A DNA stretch of 10,999 nucleotides from Caenibius sp964466155 (GTDB taxonomy: Bacteria > Pseudomonadota > Alphaproteobacteria > Sphingomonadales > Sphingomonadaceae). The translations under genes were made by a program, and so were the position numbers. The stretch covers positions 1 to 10,999 of the forward strand of contig CAYXMY010000090.1 of NCBI GenBank assembly GCA_964466155.1, written 5' to 3'. The notes under the pieces were generated by a model. That model saw only the letters and a list, made by a program, of their open reading frames with translations. It was not told the origin of the DNA and searched no databases. Positions 1-6,447 of this stretch are shown here, one piece after another; the first letter of the stretch is position 1, and each line of letters begins with the position of its first letter.

Positions 1-570
1 GTTTCAAGTCCTGCTTCGATTGCACAGGCTTTTGCAGATATTCGAGCACGCTTCGATCGGCTCGATTTCGCGGTCAACAATGCCGGGGTCACTCTGGAAG
101 GCGAACCCACGCCGGAATGGAGCGATACCCATTACGATCGCACGATTGCGATCAATCTCGACGGTGTCTATCGCTGCATGCGCGAAGAAGTGGCCATGAT
201 GCGCCCGGCGCGGCGCGGGTCCATCGTCAATCTCGGTTCCGTTGCCGCTGTGGTGGGTGTGCCGCACTTGCCCGCCTATGTCGCGACCAAGCATGGCGTG
301 GTCGGCATGTCGAAATCCGCGGCGTTGCAGTTCGGTCCGGACAATATCCGCACCAATGTGGTTTGCCCCGGCAGCACTCGCACCGCCATGATGGAAGGCG
401 TGATGACCGCAAAGCCGGAACTGCGCGATCATGTCATCTCCGTTTGTCCCTTGCGCCGCATGGCCGATCCGAGCGAAATCGCTGAAGCCATCCTTTGGCT
501 GGCCTCCGACCGTTCGAGTTATGTCAACGGGGCGGTGCTTCCTGTCGATGGCGGCTTTACCGCCGGATAA
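1..570 (+). CDS. Classical short-chain dehydrogenase/reductase (SDR), 5' end missing
   Basis: The reading frame is open from base 1 and ends at TAA 568-570, leaving 189 codons. Classical SDRs have about 250 residues, so some 60 N-terminal residues, including the TGxxxGxG dinucleotide-binding loop, lie outside the window. Visible hallmarks, by codon in the window: NNAG (26-29, stabilises the central sheet), the active-site Asn in INLDGVY (N52), the catalytic Ser in NLGS (S80), and Tyr93-x3-Lys97 (YVATK) at the usual 13-residue spacing from the Ser. A CPG segment and the C-terminal VDGGF closing motif follow. The protein is a cytosolic NAD(P)-dependent oxidoreductase of the FabG-like classical type. 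The substrate cannot be told from the sequence, because these motifs are shared by steroid, sugar, acyl and aromatic dihydrodiol dehydrogenases. No intact downstream partner gene is present; the next coding trace is a broken otsB fragment 31 bases on. Confidence 0.93.
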   Translation, partial: VSSPASIAQAFADIRARFDRLDFAVNNAGVTLEGEPTPEWSDTHYDRTIAINLDGVYRCMREEVAMMRPARRGSIVNLGSVAAVVGVPHLPAYVATKHGVVGMSKSAALQFGPDNIRTNVVCPGSTRTAMMEGVMTAKPELRDHVISVCPLRRMADPSEIAEAILWLASDRSSYVNGAVLPVDGGFTAG

Positions 571-601
571 CCGGCAATCGTGCCCGCGAGGGTGAAGTGA
601 T

Positions 602-718
602 TTGGAACAACTGCTCGGCGAATGATCGCGCGGGGCCAGTCTCTTTCTCGATTTCGATGGAACACTGGTTGAGATTGTCGAGCAATCGGACAAGGTACAG
701 CTTGCCCCCGGCTGGCGA
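602..718 (+). pseudogene. otsB: Remnant of trehalose-6-phosphate phosphatase (otsB), 5' fragment only
   Basis: Read in the frame of base 641, this stretch encodes SLFLDFDGTLVEIVEQ followed by SDKVQLAPGW (638-715). This is HAD-phosphatase motif I (DxDGT, nucleophile Asp at 650-652 and acid/base Asp at 656-658) with the flanking residues typical of OtsB N-termini. The likely original start is TTG 602, after a purine-rich stretch at 589-596, giving LEQLLGE; a TGA at 623-625 then breaks the frame before motif I. Similarity fades after Trp 713-715 and the frame stops at 758-760. A functional OtsB needs about 230-260 residues and HAD motifs II-IV, none of which is seen. The relic ends where the 3' end of the oppositely oriented SpoIIAA-like gene begins, suggesting a deletion or rearrangement junction near 716-740. 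OtsB would dephosphorylate trehalose-6-phosphate to trehalose. The family match is from recognition, not a search. Confidence 0.7.
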
Positions 719-739
719 TGTCGATGCGCGCGAGAGAAT

Positions 740-1513
740 CTATTGCACCGTGCCGCTTGAAGGATCGCTATCGGCGGCGAGCCATGCGTGGGCGGCCTGT
801 TCTTCATCATCGCCGAAATGGCGCAGTTCCATGCGGAGGAGAGGGGCGGACAGGGCAATCATCCGTTTCATCCAGTCCGGCCCGCCAACAACCGCGTAGC
901 GCGAGACGTTGCGCAGCAGTTCGAGTTTGAGCTGGATATATCGCGGATCGACCAGAATGGCCGGATCGAACCCGTCATAAGCGTGAATGTGCGCCAGAAG
1001 CTTGAGCGGTGCGCCTTTGTGGGCGTCGTCGGTCAGGCGGGCATAGAGCGCGTCCAGACTTTCGCGGGTGATGCGGCCGTTGATATCGAATGCCACGATC
1101 CCATCCTCATCGGCGATGCGGAGGGAGGCCGGGCGGGGCGTGTCGATTTCGCCCTTCACCCAGGCGAGCGCATGATCGCGTTGATCGGGCGTGAAGACTT
1201 CATAGGAAACGAACGGAAGCAGCGCGCTTTCGATCCGCGAAGCGCTGCGAATCCAGCTTCGGTCGCTGACAATTGCAATTCGCCCGAACTGGCTGAGATG
1301 GCCTAAATAGCGCAGGCCATGGCTGATATCGCTCATCCATGCCTCGGCCGTCATGCCGCCGAATTCGAGCACTTCAGCGAAGATATGAACTTTATCGCCG
1401 CGTGCGAATGCGTCGTCGAGCCGCTGCATGATTCGTTCGAGATCGGGCTTTTCGAGGCGGCCGGAAATGGTGACCGCAACAATGTCGTCCGCGCTCGGCA
1501 GTTCTTTCAGCAT
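740..1513 (-). CDS. Protein of two tandem SpoIIAA-like (STAS/SEC14-type) domains
   Basis: The protein has 257 residues starting at ATG 1511-1513. This start is preferred over an in-frame ATG 48 bases upstream because AGGAG lies 6 bases before it on the minus strand (1520-1524). It resembles the SpoIIAA-like proteins annotated as STAS/SEC14 domain-containing, which are normally about 120 residues with a single domain. Here the fold appears twice. Unit 1 (about 11-122) runs from IVAVTISGRLEKPDLE to HALAWVKGE. Unit 2 (about 139-248) runs from IVAFDINGRITRESLD to AAHAWLAAD. Each has a G-R turn after strand 2, a helix, a K-hydrophobic strand, a YxxxH or YxxLK-type helix, an IAIV/YAVV strand followed by a tryptophan (D-R-S-W or G-P-D-W), and an ALAW/AHAW end. 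No signal peptide or membrane segment is seen, so it is probably cytosolic. The molecular role is unknown; lipid or small-ligand binding and stress roles have been proposed for related proteins. It is transcribed divergently from the mucR-type gene. Confidence 0.88.
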   Translation of the reverse strand: MLKELPSADDIVAVTISGRLEKPDLERIMQRLDDAFARGDKVHIFAEVLEFGGMTAEAWMSDISHGLRYLGHLSQFGRIAIVSDRSWIRSASRIESALLPFVSYEVFTPDQRDHALAWVKGEIDTPRPASLRIADEDGIVAFDINGRITRESLDALYARLTDDAHKGAPLKLLAHIHAYDGFDPAILVDPRYIQLKLELLRNVSRYAVVGGPDWMKRMIALSAPLLRMELRHFGDDEEQAAHAWLAADSDPSSGTVQ

Positions 1514-1644
1514 CGTTTGCTCCTGCGGCTTCCGGGCCGATCGTAGCGCCTTATCGGCCACCTGCTATGTATTGCCGCTGAACGGTTTTTCCGGAGGCTT
1601 CTAGCTTGCTCTCATTACGGGAATGCCGAAATATACAGGGAAAG

Positions 1645-1721
1645 TTGCCAACCGTGCAATAACCGGTTACTTTCCTTAATTAGGAGAGGTTATTCAGTAT
1701 CGGCTGATGATAAATCACCGA
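1645..1721 (+). promoter_or_regulatory. Possible promoter/operator region upstream of the mucR-type gene
   Basis: The 236-base gap between the divergent SpoIIAA-like and MucR-type genes is richer in A/T than its surroundings and holds several symmetric elements. AATAACC (1658-1664) is mirrored by GGTTATT (1688-1694) with 23 bases between. AACCGGTT (1661-1668) is a perfect palindrome. TCGGCTGAT (1700-1708) is matched by ATCACCGA (1714-1721), with one base missing. A weak promoter may be TTGCCA (1645-1650) with TACTTT (1668-1673) at 17-base spacing. MucR/Ros proteins commonly repress their own genes through A/T-rich upstream sites, so autoregulation is plausible. All of this is pattern matching; the spacing and symmetry could be chance. 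Confidence 0.3.
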
Positions 1722-1749
1722 TTCTTCATTTTGTGAAGATGCAATACTT

Positions 1750-2247
1750 ATGGCCGATAATCTGGACATGTTCGAAACGCTGATTACGCTGACCGCGGAT
1801 ATCGTGGCGGCGCACGTTGCCAACAATGCCGTATCGGTTGCGGATGTTCCCGCGCTTATCCAGAAGGTTCATGGAGCGTTGAACGCGCTGGGGCAGAAAA
1901 CAAGCGAACCGGCGGCGCCACCTGAACCGGCTGTCTCGATCCGCGCTTCGGTGAAACCCGATTACATCATTTGCCTGGAAGATGGCAAAAAGCTCAAGCT
2001 TCTCAAACGGCATCTTGCAACCCATTACCAGATGACGCCAGAGGAATACCGCGCCAAGTGGGGTTTGCCTGCCAGCTATCCGATGGTTGCACCCAAGTAT
2101 GCCGAACAACGCCGGGCCTTGGCAAAGTCGATTGGCCTCGGCCGCAAGCCTGCGGCGAAAGCTGAGCCGGAAAAGCGGACCCCTGCAAAGAAGCCGCCCG
2201 CCCGTCGTCCGCGCAAGAAAGCTGCCGCAACGCCGCCTTCCGCATGA
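1750..2247 (+). CDS. MucR/Ros-family zinc-finger-like transcriptional regulator
   Basis: The protein has 165 residues from ATG 1750. The only ribosome-site candidate is a weak GAAG at 1735-1738, 11 bases upstream. Residues 1-50 match the N-terminal helical, oligomerising part of MucR (MFETLITLTADIVAAHVANN). Residues 71-118 are the Ros/MucR DNA-binding domain: DYIICLEDGKKLKLLKRHLA, then TPEEYRAKWGLP and YPMVAPKYAE. The Cys2His2 site is altered: C75-x2-D78-x9-H88-x3-H92. Asp replaces the second Cys, and Tyr93 sits where Ros has its last zinc-binding His; natural Ros homologues lacking a full zinc site are known to fold and bind DNA. Residues 132-165 form a tail rich in Lys, Arg, Pro and Ala (AAKAEPEKRTPAKK), like histone H1 or nucleoid proteins. 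MucR proteins act as H-NS-like repressors of A/T-rich promoters controlling cell-surface, motility and cell-cycle genes. The specific targets here are unknown. Confidence 0.93.
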   Translation: MADNLDMFETLITLTADIVAAHVANNAVSVADVPALIQKVHGALNALGQKTSEPAAPPEPAVSIRASVKPDYIICLEDGKKLKLLKRHLATHYQMTPEEYRAKWGLPASYPMVAPKYAEQRRALAKSIGLGRKPAAKAEPEKRTPAKKPPARRPRKKAAATPPSA

Positions 2248-2723
2248 TACCTACGGGCAAGGCGCGCTCGCTTCATCCATGATCGCGTAAGCTCATATTC
2301 ACGCAATGAGGAAGCAAAGGGATCGGGCTGCGCGCAATCGGTGCATGCGAAGCGGCTTGGCGATCCTGCCTTCCGCCAACTACGGAAGACCTGCCCATTT
2401 CATCTGAGTTCGCCCTTCGATGGGATGGGTGTGGAGGGGCTGGAGCGTGAAAAGTAACTGATCTGGCGATGTTCCGCTTGGCCAGCGAGAACAGTTTAGG
2501 TGTTGCTATTAAAGGAATACAACAGCCGGTTTGTATGCGGAATTTGGTTACACGCTGTATCAGTTTGCATGCTTATTGTGCCCATCGGTGTGTTTCCTTT
2601 GACATCTCCGGCCAATCCTAAATAGAACCGTATCGCAACGACTTTGGTATGCTGGGGAATTGCCCTTGCGGCCACGGTTTTGGGCAAGGAAATGAACACA
2701 AGATAATTCTCGGGAGAGGGCTA
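2248..2723. other. Non-coding stretch between the mucR-type gene and the oxidoreductase gene
   Basis: I see no credible gene in these 476 bases; no frame has gene-like codon use with a ribosome site. After the mucR stop, CTTCCG (2370-2375) pairs with CGGAAG (2383-2388) across a 7-base loop, but no T-run follows, so it is at best a weak terminator. From about 2495 to 2640 the sequence becomes richer in A/T and holds a 6-base inverted repeat, ATACAA (2517-2522) and TTGTAT (2531-2536), plus the promoter listed separately. In the leader, CCTTGC (2664-2669) could pair with GCAAGG (2684-2689). An in-frame ATG at 2649 could extend the oxidoreductase by 25 residues (MLGNCPCGHGF...), but it lacks a ribosome site and the extension does not look like the family. 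Confidence 0.6.
2599..2628 (+). promoter_or_regulatory. Candidate sigma-70-type promoter for the oxidoreductase gene
   Basis: A perfect -35 box, TTGACA (2599-2604), is followed after 18 bases by TAGAAC (2623-2628), which matches the -10 consensus at four of six positions. Transcription would begin near 2635 and give a leader of about 90 bases before the ATG at 2724. Alphaproteobacterial housekeeping promoters often conserve TTGAC more strongly than the -10 box, so the pairing is reasonable. The inverted repeat at 2517-2536 lies about 60 bases upstream of the -35 box and could be an operator. Confidence 0.5.
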
Positions 2724-5700
2724 ATGGTATCGCCGAAAACGGCCCCAGACGAAAAATACAAGCAGGCCGAGGGCAAGGTCTATTTATCCGGCAATCAGGC
2801 ATTGGTCCGTATGACGGTCGAACAGGCCAGACGGGATCGCGCGAATGGCCTGCGGACCGCCGGTTTTGTTTCCGGCTATCGTGGCTCTCCGCTCGGCCAT
2901 CTCGATCAGGATTTTACCCGTGTCCAGCCATTGCTGGAATCGCTCGACATTCGCTTTCAGCCAGGCGTGAACGAAGATCTTGCCGCAACCGCCGTGTGGG
3001 GCACGCAGGAAATCGGCTTCTTCGACCCGAAGTTCGAAGGCGTGTTCGGCATGTGGTATAGCAAGGGGCCGGGCGTTGACCGGTCCGGCGATGCGCTGCG
3101 CCACGCAAATCTCTGGGGCACCGCCCCCAAGGGCGGCGTGGTCATGGCTGTCGGTGACGATCCGATGAGCCGTTCCAGCTCGATCCAGCAGCAGAGCGAG
3201 CACACGCTCGCATCGATGTGCATACCGACGTTCAACGCCGCCAATGTGCAGGATATCTACGATTTCGGCCTGATTGCATGGCAATTGTCGCGTTTTGCGG
3301 GCACGTGGGTCGCCGTCAAGAGCGTCTCGGACATCTTCGAATCGTGGCTGGCAATCGACATCGACCCGGCGCACACCGCCGTGACCTTGCCGCCTCCGCC
3401 GCAGGGGAGCGTGCATACGCGCTGGCCCGACAGATCGGTCGATCAGGACGAGCGCATGTTGAAGCTGCGGTTGCCCGCCGTGCACGATTTCGTTCGTCTC
3501 AACCGCTTGAATCGCACCACGCACCAGTCCCCCAATCGGCGGGTGGGCATTATCACCACCGGCAAGAGCTGGTCCGATACGGTGGAAGCGCTGGCGGATC
3601 TGGGCATAGAGCAAGAGCAACTGGCTGCCAGCGGAGTCGAGATATTCAAGGTTGCGGTGGTCTGGCCTCTGGAAGCGGAGGGCGTGAAGGAATTTGCGCA
3701 GGGCCTCGATGAAATTCTGGTGGTGGAAGAATGCCGCCCCATCCTCGAACCGCAAGTCAAGGATATCCTGTTCAATCTGCCGGAAGCCCAGCGGCCGCGG
3801 ATTCTGGGCAAGCGCGACAGCGCGGGCGAGGCGTGGTTCCCTTCCCACGGAGAATTGAACCCGGCCTTGATCGCGCGGGTCCTCTATCGCTGGCTGGAAC
3901 CGCTTCACCGGACCGATGCCATGACGACCTGGATATCCTATCTGGACCATGTCGAGGATGAACTTGCCCGGCCTCGCTCCAATGTCGTGCGCAGCCCATA
4001 TTTCTGTTCCGGCTGCCCTCATAACAGTTCCACGAAAGTCCCGCAGGGGTCTCAGCAATTGGCCGGGATCGGCTGTCACTGGCTTGCCAATCTCATGGAT
4101 CGGGAAGTGGTGTCCTATCCCCATATGGGTGGCGAAGGAGCGAACTGGGCAGGGGCGGCGCATTTCCTGAACGATCCGCACATCTTCGCCAACGTGGGCG
4201 ACGGCACGTGGTATCATTCGGGATCGATGGCGATCCGCCAGGCAGTCGCAGCCGGCGTCAACATCACTTACAAGATCCTGTATAACGATGCCGTGGCGAT
4301 GACGGGCGGCCAGCCGGTTGACGGTCCCATCAGCGTCGCACAGATCACGCATGAACTGGCTGGCGAGACGGTGAGCCATATCGCCATCGTCTCCAGCCAG
4401 CCGGAGCAGTTCTCGCTCTCCGATTTCGCGGCGGGGACGACGCTACATCATCGCGATGAACTCGATACGGTGCAACGGCGGATGAAAGAGCTGCCGGGTG
4501 TTTCCGTCATCATCTATGAACAGACCTGCGCGACGGAATTGCGCCGCCGCCGGGGTAAGAAGCTGGCCCCCGATCCCGCCCGGCGTGTCGTGATCAACGA
4601 TCGCGTATGCGAAGGGTGCGGGGATTGCTCGGTTCAGTCCAATTGCCTGTCCGTGCAGCCGCTGGAAACCGAATACGGGCGCAAGCGCAGCATCGATCAA
4701 TCGGCCTGCAACAAGGATTTCTCCTGCATTAAGGGCTTCTGCCCTTCGTTTGTGACTATCGAAGGCGGGGAATTGGCGAAGCCGCAAGGCATCGTGATCG
4801 ACGCATCCCTGTTTGCCGATCTGCCGGAACCGAAAGTGCAGCCGACGGAGGATGTGTTCGGCCTGATGGTCGCCGGGATCGGCGGCACCGGGGTGGTGAC
4901 GATCTCCAATCTGATCGGCGCGGCGGCACAGGCGGAAGGCAAGGCCGTGCAAGCGCTGGACCTCACCGGTCTCGCACAGAAATTCGGCGCGGTTTACTGT
5001 CACCTCAAAGTGGCTGACAATGCGGACGAATTGAAGGCGACCCGCCTTTCAGTGGGGCAATGCGATGTCCTGATCGGCGCGGACATCGTCACCGCCGCAT
5101 CGGACGATTCCCTGTCCCGTCTGCGTTCCGGCACCAGCGTCGCGGTCATCAACAGCCATGCGACAGTGACCGGCGCATTTACGCGGGATCGCGATTTCAC
5201 AATTCCGGTCAGCGACCAGCAAGCCGCAATCGAACGTTTTTGCGGTCAGGGCCGCGTCACCTTCGTCGAGGCGACAGAGCTTGCCGAAAAGCTTACCGGC
5301 AATACGATCGGGGCGAACATCATGTTGCTGGGCTTCGCCTGCCAGATGGGCTGGCTGCCGGTGACGCACGCTTCGCTGGAACGTGCGATCCAGGAAAACG
5401 GCGTGGCGGTGAAGGCCAATCTTCAGGTTTTCGCGCTCGGTCGTCTGCTTGCTCATGATCCCGATGCGGTTTATGCGCTGACAGAGGCAGCCGATCCGCA
5501 TCGCGACAGCTTGCAGCTTTCCGAAACGCTCGATCAGTTGATCGCGCGCCGGCGGAAGGATCTGGTCGTCTATCAGAACGAGGCGCTGGCCGGGCGTTAC
5601 ATGGCGCTGGTGGAAACCACCCGCGCGCGTGAACAGGCGGCCACGCCCAATTCCTCCGTCCTTGCCGAAGCGGTGGCGCGCAATTTCTACAAGGTTCTGG

Positions 5701-6215
5701 CGTACAAGGATGAATATGAGGTCGCCCGTCTCTATACCGACGGTGCTTTCCTCGAAACTGTCCGGCGCGGGTTCACCGGCGATTACAAGCTCAATTTCCA
5801 CATGGCGCCGCCGCTGCTGTCGCGCGTCGATCCGGCGACCGGCAGACCGAAGAAGCGGGCATTCGGTCCTTGGACGATGCGGATGTTCTCGCTCCTTTCG
5901 CGCGGCAAGGGATTGCGGGGCACCCGGCTGGACCCGTTTGGGTATAGCGAGGAACGGCGTGCGGAGCGTGCTCTGATCGAGACCTACGAAGCCTTGATAG
6001 GCGATGTGCTGCCCCGATTGACGGCCGCCAATCACGACGCTGCCGTGGCTCTGGCCCGCTGGCCTGACATGATTCGCGGCTACGGCGAAATTAAGGCCGA
6101 AAGCATGCGCGACGCCGCGGTTGCGTTGGATCGCCTCAAGGCAGAATTTGAAAGGGGTGGGCAGAGTGCTGTCGAGCCGAGTGTATCGGCCGGAGAGCTG
6201 ATCGCGGCAGGGTGA
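2724..6215 (+). CDS. Fused indolepyruvate ferredoxin oxidoreductase (IorA-IorB single chain)
   Basis: The protein has 1163 residues from ATG 2724, set by the purine-rich ribosome site at 2712-2720, and has the usual length for this fused family. It should oxidatively decarboxylate indolepyruvate and other aryl pyruvates, with CoA, to the acyl-CoA plus CO2 while reducing ferredoxin, in the cytosol. Visible parts: pyrimidine-binding half with GYRGSPLGHLD (from 51); linker region; FCSGCPHNSSTKVP (C428, C431); the ThDP/Mg site GDGT (492-495) with the downstream LYNDAVAMTGGQP; an iron-sulphur region, C629-x2-C632-x2-C635-x5-C641 and C662-x5-C668-x4-C673; an IorB-like gamma domain starting near 711 (VFGLMVAGIGGTGVV); and a C-terminal helical domain from about 935 to 1150 (NFYKVLAYKDEYEVARLY at 987), found only in the fused forms. 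It stands alone, with no paaK-type ligase or ferredoxin gene beside it. Substrate choice (indole-, phenyl- or hydroxyphenylpyruvate, or branched-chain) is not certain. Confidence 0.95.
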   Translation: MVSPKTAPDEKYKQAEGKVYLSGNQALVRMTVEQARRDRANGLRTAGFVSGYRGSPLGHLDQDFTRVQPLLESLDIRFQPGVNEDLAATAVWGTQEIGFFDPKFEGVFGMWYSKGPGVDRSGDALRHANLWGTAPKGGVVMAVGDDPMSRSSSIQQQSEHTLASMCIPTFNAANVQDIYDFGLIAWQLSRFAGTWVAVKSVSDIFESWLAIDIDPAHTAVTLPPPPQGSVHTRWPDRSVDQDERMLKLRLPAVHDFVRLNRLNRTTHQSPNRRVGIITTGKSWSDTVEALADLGIEQEQLAASGVEIFKVAVVWPLEAEGVKEFAQGLDEILVVEECRPILEPQVKDILFNLPEAQRPRILGKRDSAGEAWFPSHGELNPALIARVLYRWLEPLHRTDAMTTWISYLDHVEDELARPRSNVVRSPYFCSGCPHNSSTKVPQGSQQLAGIGCHWLANLMDREVVSYPHMGGEGANWAGAAHFLNDPHIFANVGDGTWYHSGSMAIRQAVAAGVNITYKILYNDAVAMTGGQPVDGPISVAQITHELAGETVSHIAIVSSQPEQFSLSDFAAGTTLHHRDELDTVQRRMKELPGVSVIIYEQTCATELRRRRGKKLAPDPARRVVINDRVCEGCGDCSVQSNCLSVQPLETEYGRKRSIDQSACNKDFSCIKGFCPSFVTIEGGELAKPQGIVIDASLFADLPEPKVQPTEDVFGLMVAGIGGTGVVTISNLIGAAAQAEGKAVQALDLTGLAQKFGAVYCHLKVADNADELKATRLSVGQCDVLIGADIVTAASDDSLSRLRSGTSVAVINSHATVTGAFTRDRDFTIPVSDQQAAIERFCGQGRVTFVEATELAEKLTGNTIGANIMLLGFACQMGWLPVTHASLERAIQENGVAVKANLQVFALGRLLAHDPDAVYALTEAADPHRDSLQLSETLDQLIARRRKDLVVYQNEALAGRYMALVETTRAREQAATPNSSVLAEAVARNFYKVLAYKDEYEVARLYTDGAFLETVRRGFTGDYKLNFHMAPPLLSRVDPATGRPKKRAFGPWTMRMFSLLSRGKGLRGTRLDPFGYSEERRAERALIETYEALIGDVLPRLTAANHDAAVALARWPDMIRGYGEIKAESMRDAAVALDRLKAEFERGGQSAVEPSVSAGELIAAG

Positions 6216-6253
6216 TGAGTAGGCTATCTTGCCTTTGCCATACTTGAAGGTGT

Positions 6254-6299
6254 CGCCCGGAATTCGAACGGCCATAGCCGGTGAGATCGAATCCGGGCG
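6254..6299 (+). terminator. Bulged 13-bp stem-loop after the oxidoreductase gene
   Basis: CGCCCGG plus ATTCGA on the left (6254-6267, one bulged A) pairs with TCGAATCCGGGCG on the right (6287-6299). A second small hairpin, CGGC-CATA-GCCG, is nested inside. It begins 38 bases after the TGA of the oxidoreductase gene. There is no T-run on either side, so it is not a textbook intrinsic terminator. It may protect the 3' end of the mRNA, help Rho-dependent ending, or be a REP-like repeat copy. Confidence 0.45.
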
Positions 6300-6305
6300 T
6301 ACCGT

Positions 6306-6326
6306 TCCCCGGATTATGCCCGGGGA
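6306..6326 (+). terminator. GC-rich stem-loop following the bulged hairpin
   Basis: TCCCCGG (6306-6312) pairs perfectly with CCGGGGA (6320-6326) across the 7-base loop ATTATGC. It lies only 6 bases after the preceding hairpin, so the two form a tandem structure in the 232-base gap between the oxidoreductase and the small secreted protein gene. No U-tract follows. A role in transcript ending or RNA stability is likely but unproven. Confidence 0.4.
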
Positions 6327-6367
6327 TGCGCGGTGGCGTTTATGGGAGGAGCGATTCTTACAGCAGT

Positions 6368-6396
6368 TTAATGTTCGGATCAGTTTCCGGTAAAAT
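6368..6396 (+). promoter_or_regulatory. Candidate promoter for the small secreted protein gene
   Basis: TAAAAT (6391-6396) matches the -10 consensus at five of six positions. TTAATG (6368-6373) sits 17 bases upstream but is a poor -35 box. A start near 6403 would give a 45-base leader containing the AAGGAG ribosome site at 6435-6440. Having its own promoter fits with the two stem-loops that separate this gene from the oxidoreductase. Confidence 0.35.
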
Positions 6397-6447
6397 CCGC
6401 AGGCGCATCTTACCCGGCGTTCCAAGGGTCAAATAAGGAGACAGGCA

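Noticed and set aside
495..899. A 134-codon frame spanning the SDR end, the gap and the SpoIIAA-like 3' end
   Set aside because: It overlaps two supported genes in other frames and has no ribosome site or recognisable content; the real coding trace in the gap is the otsB relic in another frame.
1514..1561. A 16-residue N-terminal extension of the SpoIIAA-like protein
   Set aside because: The ATG at 1511-1513 has AGGAG at ideal spacing, while the upstream ATG at 1559-1561 has no clear site.
1707..1736. A possible upstream 9-codon leader peptide (MINHRFFIL) before the mucR-type gene
   Set aside because: There is no ribosome site at the right distance and no attenuator-like alternative hairpins tied to its codons.
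2370..2388. Small hairpin after mucR as an intrinsic terminator
   Set aside because: It has only six base pairs, no T-run, and lies over 120 bases past the stop codon.
2649..2723. A 25-residue N-terminal extension of the oxidoreductase from ATG 2649
   Set aside because: It has no ribosome site, does not resemble the family, and the ATG at 2724 has a good purine-rich site.
2784..4379. A 531-codon open frame on the minus strand inside the oxidoreductase gene
   Set aside because: It is antisense to a gene with unmistakable family motifs, its translation resembles no protein, and long antisense frames are common in GC-rich DNA. The same applies to the minus-strand frames at 5049-6425 and 7033-8322.
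6254..6299. Resemblance to a tRNA T-arm (TTCGAAT and TCGAATC with GC-rich flanks)
   Set aside because: On neither strand do the neighbouring bases form a 5-bp T-stem, an acceptor stem or an anticodon arm; a simple bulged hairpin explains the symmetry.
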